Of a stretch of 35,671 bases of DNA, positions 8,915 through 18,798 are shown one piece after another; position 1 is the stretch's first letter; every line of letters begins with the position of its first letter. The position numbers and the translations under genes are program-made. The stretch lies in contig JAQVRQ010000015.1 in the NCBI GenBank assembly GCA_028700975.1, positions 1 through 35,671 of the forward strand, written 5' to 3'. The notes beneath the pieces were generated by a model that ran no database searches, was not told the origin of the DNA, and saw only the letters and a program-made list of their open reading frames with translations. The stretch is from Bacteroidales bacterium. Lineage in GTDB: Bacteria; Bacteroidota; Bacteroidia; Bacteroidales; UBA932.

Positions 8915-10255
8915 CTAGAACTTGAATCTCAGACCCAACGATGGAAGGAAGGCTGTGGTCTTATAGTCACCCTCAAAAAGGATGGTGTTGTTTTGGATAT
9001 ATTTGCCATTTGTTTTAACTCCGTGGTTGTACTGAAATGCAAAATCGATATCCATAAAGTTTGCAGGTTTGTATGTAAAACCAGTTGTAACACTTATTTT
9101 ATCTGAACCCGGTGAATCTGGTGTATATAGGGTAAGATCAGATGGGGTGTTATCATAAACAAATCCGGCACGAGCTGTGAACTTATTCGTGCAGTAGAAC
9201 TCTGTTCCTATGCGATATATCATTGTGTTGGAGAAGCCTTTAGGAGAGTTCATAGTGACATTAGGGAATACAATTGATAATGTGTCATATGCTTTCCATC
9301 CAACATATTGTAACTCTGCTGAGAGCAATACCTTTTCTGTAGCTCTCCAGGCCACTCCCAAGTTTGTATTTGACGGAATAGGAAGTTGAGCATTGAAGCT
9401 ACCACCATCTAACATCATAGCACCCTTAACAGCTGCAGGAAAGTTTGGACTTTGAGCAAGCATAGCAAAGAGAGCCTCTAGGTCTGCAGAACCATAGTTT
9501 ATCTCTGCGGTGCCATTGTTGAGCTTCATCATTACTTTTGATCTGTAGGAGAGACCAATGCTTATTTTGTCATTTGGGCTGTAAAGAATACCGACATTAA
9601 ATCCAAAACCTATTTTTGATTTGCCGTTAAGATGCATATCAAGAGGAGATACATTAAGATTGTTATTAATCACCGGGTGGTACACCTCTGGTAAAAGAGG
9701 TAAAAATGCTGCTATTGAACCAACAGGCATTATCCCCTTACTCATATCCATACTACCAAAATCTGCCATAAGTCCGGCACCAATACTTAAATGTTCGTTG
9801 AATTTATAGGAGATTGTTGGTTGAACGGAGAATACCTTTAAAGAGATGTTTTGAATATATGTAGAACCTCTCCAATTGTCCGGCCATACAAGAGAATTAC
9901 CGGCAGGATTTGTTATACTTATACCAGCGTAAAGGTTTTCAGTAATCTTAAATCCGGCATACCCAAAAAGAGGTGTCCCAATAGGATTATCTGTCTGAGC
10001 GGTATAACTACCAGATGTGAAATTTACCTTTGAAAAAATTGCTGTTGCACCAAGAGAAAGGTCCACCTTTCCCTCCATATATGATAATCCTGCTGGATTA
10101 AAAAGCATACTCTCTCCGCCAAGCTTTAGAGCTGTTCCCAGATGTCCCATTCCAAGCTGACGTGTACTCTGAGTATTCAACTGGTAGCCCTCTGCCATCA
10201 GCGTAAGACCAACAAGGTTGGCCATAATAAACAATGAAATTTTCTTTAGTCTCAT
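8915..10255 (-). CDS. OmpP1/FadL/TodX family outer membrane transporter
   Basis: Signal peptide, then NTQSTRQLGMGHLGTALKLGGESMLFNPAGLSYMEG and repeated beta-strand patterns to the C-terminal aromatic residue (LGLRFKF). Confidence 0.88.
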   Translation of the reverse strand: MRLKKISLFIMANLVGLTLMAEGYQLNTQSTRQLGMGHLGTALKLGGESMLFNPAGLSYMEGKVDLSLGATAIFSKVNFTSGSYTAQTDNPIGTPLFGYAGFKITENLYAGISITNPAGNSLVWPDNWRGSTYIQNISLKVFSVQPTISYKFNEHLSIGAGLMADFGSMDMSKGIMPVGSIAAFLPLLPEVYHPVINNNLNVSPLDMHLNGKSKIGFGFNVGILYSPNDKISIGLSYRSKVMMKLNNGTAEINYGSADLEALFAMLAQSPNFPAAVKGAMMLDGGSFNAQLPIPSNTNLGVAWRATEKVLLSAELQYVGWKAYDTLSIVFPNVTMNSPKGFSNTMIYRIGTEFYCTNKFTARAGFVYDNTPSDLTLYTPDSPGSDKISVTTGFTYKPANFMDIDFAFQYNHGVKTNGKYIQNNTILFEGDYKTTAFLPSLGLRFKF

Positions 10256-10388
10256 TTTCTAATAATTTTTTGAACGGCTGCAAAAGTATAACAAAAATGA
10301 TATAATTATACTTGAATTATTCAATATGGGATAAATGTAAGATTATTAGCGAGTAATAAAGTATACTTGCACTACCGTATAGGTGTAA

Positions 10389-10422
10389 AAAAAGGAGATG
10401 CAATTATCTACATCCCCTTTTT
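10389..10422 (-). terminator. Rho-independent terminator for the S9 peptidase gene
   Basis: AAAAAGGAGATG ... CATCCCCTTTTT inverted repeat just downstream (minus strand) of the 10444 stop. Confidence 0.65.
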
Positions 10423-10443
10423 AATAATATTTTAAAATGGGTT

Positions 10444-12882
10444 TTAGTTGTTGTTCATTTCAGGAATCTCTACCTCATTTTTATAGTCACCTATTAAATA
10501 TCTTGAGAAGTAATCTCCCATTCTCCAGAAGAAGTATTCAGTCATATCACCAAATCCGTGACGCTGACCCGGAAGCATCATCATATCAAACCTTTTGTTT
10601 GCACGAATTAATGCATTTACCATTCTCAATGTATTACCAGGATGGACATTGTTATCTATATCACCGGTAAAGAGAAGCAATCTTCCGCGTAGATTTTTTG
10701 CAATTTCAGAGTTTTTATCGATGCTATATTTAAAAGTTGTATCTCCCTTTTCTGTTATTGTTTCAAGAACACCGTGATGTTGTTCGCTCCACCAACGATT
10801 ATAAATATTATTCTCGTGATTACCTGCAGACGATACAGCAACTTTGAAGAAATCCGGATATACTAGCATTGCAGCTGTTGACATAAATCCTCCACCGGAA
10901 TGTCCGTGAATACCCACCTTTGAACCATCAATAAATGGATGTTTTGCGGCTAGTCTTTCAACTACAACTTTTTTGTCTTCCAGACCATAGTTGCGAAGGT
11001 TTCCGTAACCATAATTGTGGTACCATTTTGAACGTGCAGGGTGGCCTCCTCTGTTGCCAACGGTTATCACAATAAACCCAAACTGAGCAAGTCTGTCAAC
11101 CCTATCCATAGATTTTGTCCAAGATGCATTTACTGCCTCTGTTTGAGGTCCAGGATATACATACTCAATAATTGGATACTTTTTAGTGGAGTCAAAATCA
11201 AAAGGCTTGTACATAACGCCATAGAGATCTGTTACACCATCGCCGGCCTTTACGGTGAAGAGTTCCGGGAATTTATAACCGGCAGCAAAGAGCAGTGAAA
11301 GGTCTGTCTCTTCCAAATCAAGAATCTTTTTGCCTGTGTTATCGTAAAGAGCACTTCTTGGCACAGTGTTTACCCTGGAGTAGTTGCTAATAAAGTATTT
11401 GCCGTTATCAGAGGTATTTGATTCAAAATTATAATCTCCCGGATTAAGAATTTTAAGACCGGATCCGTCAAAGTTAACTCTGTATTGGTGTGTATAGTAT
11501 GGATTTTCTCCCCTCTCTTTGCCATTTGCAGTAAAAAAGATGACTCTTTGAGCCGGGTCAACAGCGGTTACGTTCTCAACGTGATAATCTCCTGAGGTGA
11601 TTGGGTTTTTAAGATTGCCGTTCTCATCAAAAAGATAAAGATGAGCCCAGCCGGATCTCTCGCTCCACCAGATAAATTCTTTGCCATTGTTAATAAGCTT
11701 TACTGGTCTTGTTTCAACATAGGTATTAAGCCTCTCTTCAACAAGAGTGCTAAGAGTATCCGATGTTACAGTTGCAGCACATAGGTCAACCCTTTTAAGA
11801 TCTCTGCTTGTTCTAGTTACAAAGAATTTTTCAGAGGTCCCCATCCAAACGCTGTGCATAATGGAGTCTCCGTAATTTTTCTGAGGAATAGGCTGATTAA
11901 GGATTCGAAGTTCCTGATCTTTAAATGCAGCGCTCTTAATCTCCTTATATGATTTACTTTCCATATCAAAGAGATAGAGGTGTCTAACCGGAGCTTCAGA
12001 TTCACCAGGCATATGATATTTGTAGGTCTCAAGTTTTGGCCTTGGATTTGCCAGAACATCTATAACCCATAAATCTTTAACCTTTGATGTATTGCTTCTG
12101 ACAAAAGCAAAACTCTTTGAATCAGGAGACCAAAGAATATATGCCCCCGTTCTTTTATTCTTCTCTTTCTCTGTTGCATAAGGGTCGCTGTTTCCACCAC
12201 CAAAACCAAAATCTTTGGTCCCCTCTGTAGTTAGTTGATGCTCAACAATTGTTGAGTCCTCATCATTTTTGCGAGCCTTTTCGTAGTTCTCCATATCCAT
12301 CCAGTATAGGTTGAAGTCTCTGGAGAATACAACATATTTTTTATCAGGTGAGATGCTTCCCCATCTCGGGTAAGGCTTAGGGGCCTTGTAATCCTTTATT
12401 TCGGTAAGTCTGCCGGAAGCAATATCATAATCAAAGCCGTGTACCTTTTTAACTTTCTTTTTCTTTCCGGTTTTCTCATCCTTCTCTTCAATATCTACTG
12501 TGCTCTTAATTTCAAATCTGAATTTAATATCGTCAATTAGGCGAATGTTTTGAATAGGAATATTCTGTGCGTCAAACGGATCTTTTACAATTTCAGTGAG
12601 TTGAGCAGCAAGTTTTACGTTGTCAAAAAGCTGTTTTTTACTACCTGTTGCAGGATCTGCAATGTAGTAGAATGTGCCTTCGTTTGTTTGCCAAGTGTAC
12701 CAAAACTTGTCTGAATTTTTAAACCATCTTGGATTTACACTGGTAGAAAATACCATTTTTCCAACTTTCTTTGCTGAAAATCTGGCTGCAAGCTCGTAAT
12801 TTGCCTTTGTCACAGGTGTGTTCTGAGCAAAAGCAAACGAAGCCGTTAGGATAACAGCCAAGAGAATGAGTGTTTTTTTCAT
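10444..12882 (-). CDS. S9 family prolyl oligopeptidase / dipeptidyl peptidase IV-like
   Basis: Signal peptide; DPPIV beta-propeller; catalytic GIHGHSGGGFMSTAAML, D in GDIDNNVHPGNTLRMV, H in LPGQRHGFGD. Confidence 0.92.
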   Translation of the reverse strand: MKKTLILLAVILTASFAFAQNTPVTKANYELAARFSAKKVGKMVFSTSVNPRWFKNSDKFWYTWQTNEGTFYYIADPATGSKKQLFDNVKLAAQLTEIVKDPFDAQNIPIQNIRLIDDIKFRFEIKSTVDIEEKDEKTGKKKKVKKVHGFDYDIASGRLTEIKDYKAPKPYPRWGSISPDKKYVVFSRDFNLYWMDMENYEKARKNDEDSTIVEHQLTTEGTKDFGFGGGNSDPYATEKEKNKRTGAYILWSPDSKSFAFVRSNTSKVKDLWVIDVLANPRPKLETYKYHMPGESEAPVRHLYLFDMESKSYKEIKSAAFKDQELRILNQPIPQKNYGDSIMHSVWMGTSEKFFVTRTSRDLKRVDLCAATVTSDTLSTLVEERLNTYVETRPVKLINNGKEFIWWSERSGWAHLYLFDENGNLKNPITSGDYHVENVTAVDPAQRVIFFTANGKERGENPYYTHQYRVNFDGSGLKILNPGDYNFESNTSDNGKYFISNYSRVNTVPRSALYDNTGKKILDLEETDLSLLFAAGYKFPELFTVKAGDGVTDLYGVMYKPFDFDSTKKYPIIEYVYPGPQTEAVNASWTKSMDRVDRLAQFGFIVITVGNRGGHPARSKWYHNYGYGNLRNYGLEDKKVVVERLAAKHPFIDGSKVGIHGHSGGGFMSTAAMLVYPDFFKVAVSSAGNHENNIYNRWWSEQHHGVLETITEKGDTTFKYSIDKNSEIAKNLRGRLLLFTGDIDNNVHPGNTLRMVNALIRANKRFDMMMLPGQRHGFGDMTEYFFWRMGDYFSRYLIGDYKNEVEIPEMNNN

Positions 12883-12932
12883 AGATAAAATGTTAGGTTA
12901 TTTTTTGTTTGACTATTAAAGTTGGCTTTAGT

Positions 12933-13448
12933 TTAAAGGCTATCCTGCATTTTAATGTGTTTTGGCCACTCACCCACCTCCATTTCTAAGATTTTCCCCC
13001 TCTCAATTCTGAATCTTAATGCAGTTCTCACGTTATGAAATCCCTGGATGCCTGCTGCGCCTGGATTGATTGTGAGCATATTATACTTTTTATCGTTGAT
13101 GATTTTTAGTATATGAGAGTGACCACAAATAAAGATATCCGGTCTATGTGCCTCTATAAGCTGGATCGCTCTGTAATCATATCTCCCGGGATAACCTCCA
13201 ATATGCATCATCAGAACTCTCATCCCCTCAACATCCATCAACTGAATATATGGATGAATAACTCTTATATCTGTTCCATCGCAATTCCCATATACCCCCT
13301 TTAATGGTTTTATTGCCGATATCAGATCAGATACCTCCCTGTTCCCAAAGTCGCCGGCGTGCCACACCTCGTCAACATCCCCCAAGAACTCTTTCAGACT
13401 ATTGTCAAAAATTGTATGAGTATCCGAAAGTAGTCCTATATATGCCAT
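12933..13448 (-). CDS. YfcE/MJ0936-type metallophosphoesterase
   Basis: IGLLSDTH, VWHAGDFG, GVYGNCDG, FICGHSHI, LTINPGAAG. Confidence 0.92.
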   Translation of the reverse strand: MAYIGLLSDTHTIFDNSLKEFLGDVDEVWHAGDFGNREVSDLISAIKPLKGVYGNCDGTDIRVIHPYIQLMDVEGMRVLMMHIGGYPGRYDYRAIQLIEAHRPDIFICGHSHILKIINDKKYNMLTINPGAAGIQGFHNVRTALRFRIERGKILEMEVGEWPKHIKMQDSL

Positions 13449-14635
13449 CAGAGTTTAATTATGATATTCTTTTTATAGAGCCAAATAGCCATAACAAGGA
13501 ATATAGCCACATACATAAGAGCATACATTAATGAGCCAAATTCATTGTTGCCCAGTAGCTCAACACAGCAGTTCCTGTATATCCAGGAGGATGCTGATAT
13601 TGTTGTCTCCCTTATTGTGTTATCATCTGCCACAACTGTCTCTGTCCATTTGATTACCCGTCCCAGTGTCTTTGCCAGAAGACCGGCCATAACAAAGGCA
13701 AAAAGCGGATTAAGACCCATTGCTCTAAATGGAAAAAATATCTTCTCTTTTCCTTTTATGTCGATAAAATATATAAAGAGGGCCAGCATAACAATTGACC
13801 AGCCGCCAGCATAAAACATATAGGATGGAGTCCAAAGAGGTTTGTTAATAGGGATAAATATGCTCATTACAACACCCGCACCTAGAGATAAAAGACCTAT
13901 TGTGTATAGCTTAGCAACAGCATCGCTTTTGTTTGAAGCTTTTCTTATTATACCCCCTATAGTATAACCAAAAAGTACTGTTGCAGAGCCTGTAAGTACG
14001 CCCAGAATACCTTCCGGGTCAAATGCTCTGCCAAATCCGTGGTAAACGTGTTTCTCTCCAAAAAGGGCTACATCTATTGAGCCGGAAATGTTCCCCTCCA
14101 AAGAAAATGGATCTCCACTCCCGAATATTACAAGAATAGCAACGTGAAGAATCATTAGTGCAGCCATACCTATGGCTATCTTTCCCGGCCTCCTAAGCCA
14201 TAGAGCAAGAACTCCTCCAACAAGATAGCAGAGGGCAATTCTTTGGAGAACCCCCATTATCCTTATGGAACCAATATAGTTAATATAGTTTTCTCCAAAT
14301 GAGAGAGCACTATCTGGAGATGTGGGATAAAATGGAAAAGCGTTGAGGAGCAGACCTGTCAGAAAAATAAGTGCAGACCTCTTTACAAGTTTCCCTAATG
14401 ACTTAGCATCCAATCCATCTCCGTATTTTGCAAAGGAGAAGGATAGGGCAGCTCCCACGATAAACAGGAAAAACGGGAAGACCAGGTCTGTAGGTGTGCA
14501 TCCGTGCCAAGAGGCGTGACGCAGAGGAGCAAATATTTTAGACCAACTTCCGGGGTTATTGACAAGAATCATTCCTGCCACTGTCATCCCCCTTAGCACA
14601 TCAAGTGCAACATATCTTTGAGAATGGGTATTCAT
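13448..14635 (-). CDS. HGSNAT-like/DUF5009 acyltransferase family multipass membrane protein
   Basis: MNTHSQRYVALDVLRGMTVAGMILVNNPGSW...LRHASWHGCTPTDLVFPFFLFIVG. Start set to the internal MNTHS methionine, because the longer ORF runs into divergent rsmE. Confidence 0.85.
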   Translation of the reverse strand: MNTHSQRYVALDVLRGMTVAGMILVNNPGSWSKIFAPLRHASWHGCTPTDLVFPFFLFIVGAALSFSFAKYGDGLDAKSLGKLVKRSALIFLTGLLLNAFPFYPTSPDSALSFGENYINYIGSIRIMGVLQRIALCYLVGGVLALWLRRPGKIAIGMAALMILHVAILVIFGSGDPFSLEGNISGSIDVALFGEKHVYHGFGRAFDPEGILGVLTGSATVLFGYTIGGIIRKASNKSDAVAKLYTIGLLSLGAGVVMSIFIPINKPLWTPSYMFYAGGWSIVMLALFIYFIDIKGKEKIFFPFRAMGLNPLFAFVMAGLLAKTLGRVIKWTETVVADDNTIRETTISASSWIYRNCCVELLGNNEFGSLMYALMYVAIFLVMAIWLYKKNIIIKL

Positions 14636-14674
14636 AAGGCAAAAATAACCTTTTTTCCTATATTTGCCCCTGCT

Positions 14675-15412
14675 ATGGAACTCTTTTTCACTAATCAAAT
14701 TCAGGGCTCCTCTGCTACATTAGACGAGCAGGAGAGTACGCACTGTCTCAAAGTCCTAAGACATAAGAGGGGAGACAAGATAACCTTTACGGACGGGGCC
14801 GGAAAGCTTTTTACGGCAGAGATATCAAATGTTCAGGGGAAAATTTGTCATTTAAATATACTCTCTTCCACTGAGCGTGGTGAGGAGAGACCCTACTATC
14901 TTCACATTGCTGTTGCACCCACAAAGAGCCTCGACAGATATGAATGGTTTCTTGAGAAGGCAGTAGAATTTGGCGTAGACAAAGTATCACCTGTAATAGG
15001 AGAGCACTCTGAGAGAAAGATATTCAAAAGAGAGAGAGGGGAGAGGGTAATACTATCTGCCCTTAAACAGTCACTTAAAACCAACCTTCCAATACTCGAT
15101 GAGACAATTGATCTAAAAGAGTTTCTTAATTCAGATTCAGTTTCAGCTTTTGACGGAGCTAAACTTATTGGTCACTGCAACTCAGGTGATAGGTCTGAGC
15201 TGACAACAATTATTGATTCACTCAAAACGATTAATGGTAAGAAGAGGGCGCTTATTCTGATAGGTCCTGAGGGAGACTTCTCTCCGGAAGAGGTTAAGTT
15301 AGCTATAGATAAGGGATTCCGTGACTTTACAATGGGTGAGTCCCGCTTTAGAGTAGAGACAGCAGCCGTGGCAGCAATCTCTGCAATGTACTTTCTCTCC
15401 AGAAGAGGGTAA
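14675..15412 (+). CDS. rsmE: 16S rRNA (uracil1498-N3)-methyltransferase
   Basis: MELFFTNQ...EQESTHCLKVLRHKRGD, KSLDRYEWFLEKAVEFGVDKVSPV, SERK, LIGPEGDFSPEEV, RVETAAVAAI. Confidence 0.93.
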   Translation: MELFFTNQIQGSSATLDEQESTHCLKVLRHKRGDKITFTDGAGKLFTAEISNVQGKICHLNILSSTERGEERPYYLHIAVAPTKSLDRYEWFLEKAVEFGVDKVSPVIGEHSERKIFKRERGERVILSALKQSLKTNLPILDETIDLKEFLNSDSVSAFDGAKLIGHCNSGDRSELTTIIDSLKTINGKKRALILIGPEGDFSPEEVKLAIDKGFRDFTMGESRFRVETAAVAAISAMYFLSRRG

Positions 15413-15426
15413 TCTCAACAATAGGA

Positions 15427-16389
15427 CTAGGCAGCCGTTAACAACCAGACCACATATCCAATATAGAGCGTAAAGAGGAGGGCCCCCTCTTTTTTATCAA
15501 TTCGTGTACCCTTCCCTCTGAATGCAAGTACAAGCACCAGAATTGTTGCCATCGCAGAAAACACCACGTCTACCATATTCTCCTTTACAAATGGCAGCGG
15601 AGATATGCTGGCAGAGATTCCCAAAATAAGGAAGATGTTAAATATGTTGCTTCCAACAACATTTCCTATTGCAATATCGCTATTACCCCTGTATGCAGCC
15701 ATCATACTTGTTGCAAGTTCTGGAAGAGAGGTTCCGGCTGCAACAATAGTAAGGCCGATAACTGTTTCGCTCATACCCCATCCTCTGGCCAGTTCGGTAG
15801 CATTTTTGACAATGAGGTCACCTCCAAAGATTAGCCCTGCTAGTCCACCGGCAACAAAAATTATTGAGAGCCATATAGGGTAAACTTTATCCTCTTTTGG
15901 GGTATCTTCAGCCTCAATTTGTCCCTTTTTTGCAGAGAGAAATATGTAGTATAAAAAGATTGAAAAGAATAGTAGTAGAATTAATCCATCTGATCTGGAT
16001 ATTACCCCTTGTCCCTCACCAAAAAATTCATCTCCTGCAACCGCTATAAGTACAAAAGCTGCAAGGATTGCATATGGGATCTCAATCTTCACAAGTGATC
16101 TTTGCAGACTTATGGGTCTCAGAAAAGCGGTTAACCCCACAATCACAAGCAGATTAAAAAGATTACTCCCCACAACATTTCCAACAGCCATACCGGGAGA
16201 ACCTCCGGAGGATGCAATAATATTTACAGCAAGTTCAGGTGCTGATGTTCCAAATGAGACTACTGTTAGACCAATAATAAGGTCAGAAATCTTCATCTTT
16301 TTTGCAATGGAGGATGCCCCCTTGACAAGATAGTCCGCTCCAAAGATGAGTACTACAAATCCTAATATCAGCAAAAGGTATGGTATCAT
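15427..16389 (-). CDS. Calcium/sodium antiporter (CaCA family, YrbG-like)
   Basis: Two alpha repeats: GLTVVSFGTSAPELAVN...NVVGSNLFN and GLTIVAAGTSLPELATS...NVVGSNIFN. Confidence 0.94.
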   Translation of the reverse strand: MIPYLLLILGFVVLIFGADYLVKGASSIAKKMKISDLIIGLTVVSFGTSAPELAVNIIASSGGSPGMAVGNVVGSNLFNLLVIVGLTAFLRPISLQRSLVKIEIPYAILAAFVLIAVAGDEFFGEGQGVISRSDGLILLLFFSIFLYYIFLSAKKGQIEAEDTPKEDKVYPIWLSIIFVAGGLAGLIFGGDLIVKNATELARGWGMSETVIGLTIVAAGTSLPELATSMMAAYRGNSDIAIGNVVGSNIFNIFLILGISASISPLPFVKENMVDVVFSAMATILVLVLAFRGKGTRIDKKEGALLFTLYIGYVVWLLTAA

Positions 16390-16399
16390 AACTATTTGG

Positions 16400-16984
16400 T
16401 TACTCTCTGATAATTTTAACCTCTCCTCCTGTGCCCAGCATAATTATTGAAGATGGTTTTCCGGTAGAGCCAGCTTCAAAGGAGTTGTCGGCAACCCAGT
16501 CTGCAGCTTCAATAATCTCTATTGAGATTGATTCAAACATAGATGGAGAGGGTGACCCGGATATATTTGCAGAGGTAGAGACAATTGGTCTTCCGAATTT
16601 TCTTATAAGAGCCTGGCAAAACTGATGTTCCGGAATTCTGAATGCCGCTGTTCTCTCTTCAGGAATAGCATTAGATGCAATTCTCTCCACACCAGAGTAG
16701 ATAATAGTAAGAGGCTTGTCATTTATTTCAATAATCTGCCAGGCAACATCCGGCACCTCTCTGATGTATCTGGAGAGCATATCGGGACCATCTACAAGCA
16801 TTATTAAGCTTTTGCTCTCTTCACGTCTCTTTATTTTGAATATTTTTTCAACTGCCTTTGGGTTTGTTGCATCGCAACCAAGTCCCCATACTGTATCTGT
16901 AGGGTAGAGAATTACACCACCCTCTCTGAGTACTTTTACAGCCTCATCTACAGCTTTTCTTAGTTCTTTTTCCTTAGATATCAT
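16400..16984 (-). CDS. tsaC: L-threonylcarbamoyladenylate synthase (Sua5/YciO/YrdC family)
   Basis: GGVILYPTDTVWGLGCDATN, KIKRREESKSLIMLV, RPIVSTSANISGSPSP. Confidence 0.93.
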   Translation of the reverse strand: MISKEKELRKAVDEAVKVLREGGVILYPTDTVWGLGCDATNPKAVEKIFKIKRREESKSLIMLVDGPDMLSRYIREVPDVAWQIIEINDKPLTIIYSGVERIASNAIPEERTAAFRIPEHQFCQALIRKFGRPIVSTSANISGSPSPSMFESISIEIIEAADWVADNSFEAGSTGKPSSIIMLGTGGEVKIIRE

Positions 16985-16988
16985 TGCT

Positions 16989-18095
16989 TTATGGTATTAT
17001 CAACTCTGCTACAACAGGGTAGTGGTCGGACCAGGGAACCTTTGGTGTTGTATGGCTCATAGCCCACCACTCGGCAGGGTAGAGTATATAATCAATTCTC
17101 AGCATAGGCCATAGAGAGCCATAGGAGGCGCTCATACCCTTTCCGGATTCCCGGAAGCTGTCTTTTCTGCCTTTAGCCAGTATATGGTATGTATAGGACA
17201 TAGGGGTGTCGTTGAAGTCTCCGCATATAACCGCAGGAATATTGCAGGCCGATGAATGGGAGGCTATTGTATCCACCTGTCTGGATCTCCTTTTGAATGT
17301 GTTAGCCATCTTGTCGTGCACATCGAGAAGCTCCTCAGACATCTTGTCGCTGTTTGAAATTCTTTTTACAAGAGATGTGAAGGAGATACTGTGAGACTCC
17401 AGATGGGTATTGTATATCCTCACTCTTCTTCCATAGTGGTCAATATCATTGAAAATGCAAAGATTTGTACTCCCTTTGAAGGTTATTTTGCCAGACTCGT
17501 GAAGGGGGAATTTGCTAAGAGTGAGATTCCCAAACATTGTTCCGTTACTGAGTTTGTAAAAATGGCTGCCTCTGTAAGGGTACTCTTTAAAAAGAGTCTT
17601 TATCATTGCGGTATCCTTTATATAGAACTCCTGAAAACAAATTATATCGGGTGCAGTTTCATCTGCAAAACGGGCTATACTTCCAAGCGCAGACTCTCTT
17701 CCAATATCCTTTTGATGTGCAAACATCCCTACGTTATAGGTCATAATTTTAAGGGACAAACCCTCCCTTTCGCTCTTTGTCTCTCCCCAGTTAACAAACA
17801 TATCGGCAAATAGAAGAGATGGCAGAAGTGCAATAAATGTAATCCAGGTGGCTCCACTTTTGCGAAACATCCCCACGATAAGTAAAAGGATATTTATAAG
17901 AAGGATAGGAATAAAATAGAGGCCAAAGAAGAGAGGAAAGGAGACCTTTGAGGGGTTAATAAAGGCCGAGAGGTATGAGAGAGCAAGAGCTCCGGCTGCT
18001 GTTATAAGGATTAGCCGGAACAACAAAGCAAATGGCCAGGGTGAGCCTCCTGTTGCCTCTTTTTTTCTACCTCTGTTTACTCTCTTTTTAGGCAT
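16989..18095 (-). CDS. Endonuclease/exonuclease/phosphatase family protein with N-terminal TM segments
   Basis: LKIMTYNVGMF, DIICFQEFY, IYNTHLESHS, VICGDFNDTPMSYTY, SDHYPVVAEL. Confidence 0.9.
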   Translation of the reverse strand: MPKKRVNRGRKKEATGGSPWPFALLFRLILITAAGALALSYLSAFINPSKVSFPLFFGLYFIPILLINILLLIVGMFRKSGATWITFIALLPSLLFADMFVNWGETKSEREGLSLKIMTYNVGMFAHQKDIGRESALGSIARFADETAPDIICFQEFYIKDTAMIKTLFKEYPYRGSHFYKLSNGTMFGNLTLSKFPLHESGKITFKGSTNLCIFNDIDHYGRRVRIYNTHLESHSISFTSLVKRISNSDKMSEELLDVHDKMANTFKRRSRQVDTIASHSSACNIPAVICGDFNDTPMSYTYHILAKGRKDSFRESGKGMSASYGSLWPMLRIDYILYPAEWWAMSHTTPKVPWSDHYPVVAELIIP

Positions 18096-18775
18096 TAGAA
18101 ATACATCTTATTATTCTTTTTCCAGTATTTTATAAGAATAAATCCAAAGAGCATCCCCCCCAAATGTGCAAAGTGTGCAATGTTTCCACCAGTGTTTGAA
18201 ACACCCAGTAGTAACTCTATTCCGCCGAATATTAGTACAAACCATTTTGCCTTAAGGGCAATAGGAGGGAATATCAGCTGTAACACATTATTTGGAAACA
18301 GCATTCCATAGGCGAGAAGAACTCCGTAAACCGCTCCTGAGGCTCCTACTGTGGGTGTGAGTAGTATCTCCTGAATGTTTTCAAGTGCATATTGATTTCC
18401 TGCCTCAAAAGCACTTACTTGTGAAGAGTAATCCAGGTATAAAACCAGAGAGTGAAGTGCGGCTGCACCAAGTCCGGTAACCATATAATAGAGGAAAAAC
18501 TTCTGGCTCCCCCAAACGTGTTCAAGCACAACACCAAAGATGATGAGCGAGTACATATTGAAGAAGAGGTGTATGAAGTTTCCGTGCATAAACATATGGG
18601 TAACAAACTGGTATGGGCGGAAAAAGTCCGATTCAAAATAGAACAGAGAAAACTTTTCATACATAAAGTTTCCTGTAAAAAAGGTGATCAGCAACATTAG
18701 TGCATTTATGATCACAAGGTTTTTAATAACCGGCGGTAGTGATGTAAAGAATCCGCCTCCTCTGTATGGTATCAT
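18095..18775 (-). CDS. Rhomboid family intramembrane serine protease
   Basis: FVTHMFMHGNFIHLFFNMYSL, GASGAVYGVLLAYG (Ser), IAHFAHLGGMLFGF (His). Confidence 0.94.
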   Translation of the reverse strand: MIPYRGGGFFTSLPPVIKNLVIINALMLLITFFTGNFMYEKFSLFYFESDFFRPYQFVTHMFMHGNFIHLFFNMYSLIIFGVVLEHVWGSQKFFLYYMVTGLGAAALHSLVLYLDYSSQVSAFEAGNQYALENIQEILLTPTVGASGAVYGVLLAYGMLFPNNVLQLIFPPIALKAKWFVLIFGGIELLLGVSNTGGNIAHFAHLGGMLFGFILIKYWKKNNKMYF

Positions 18776-18798
18776 TTCTTATAGTTTTATCAGTTATA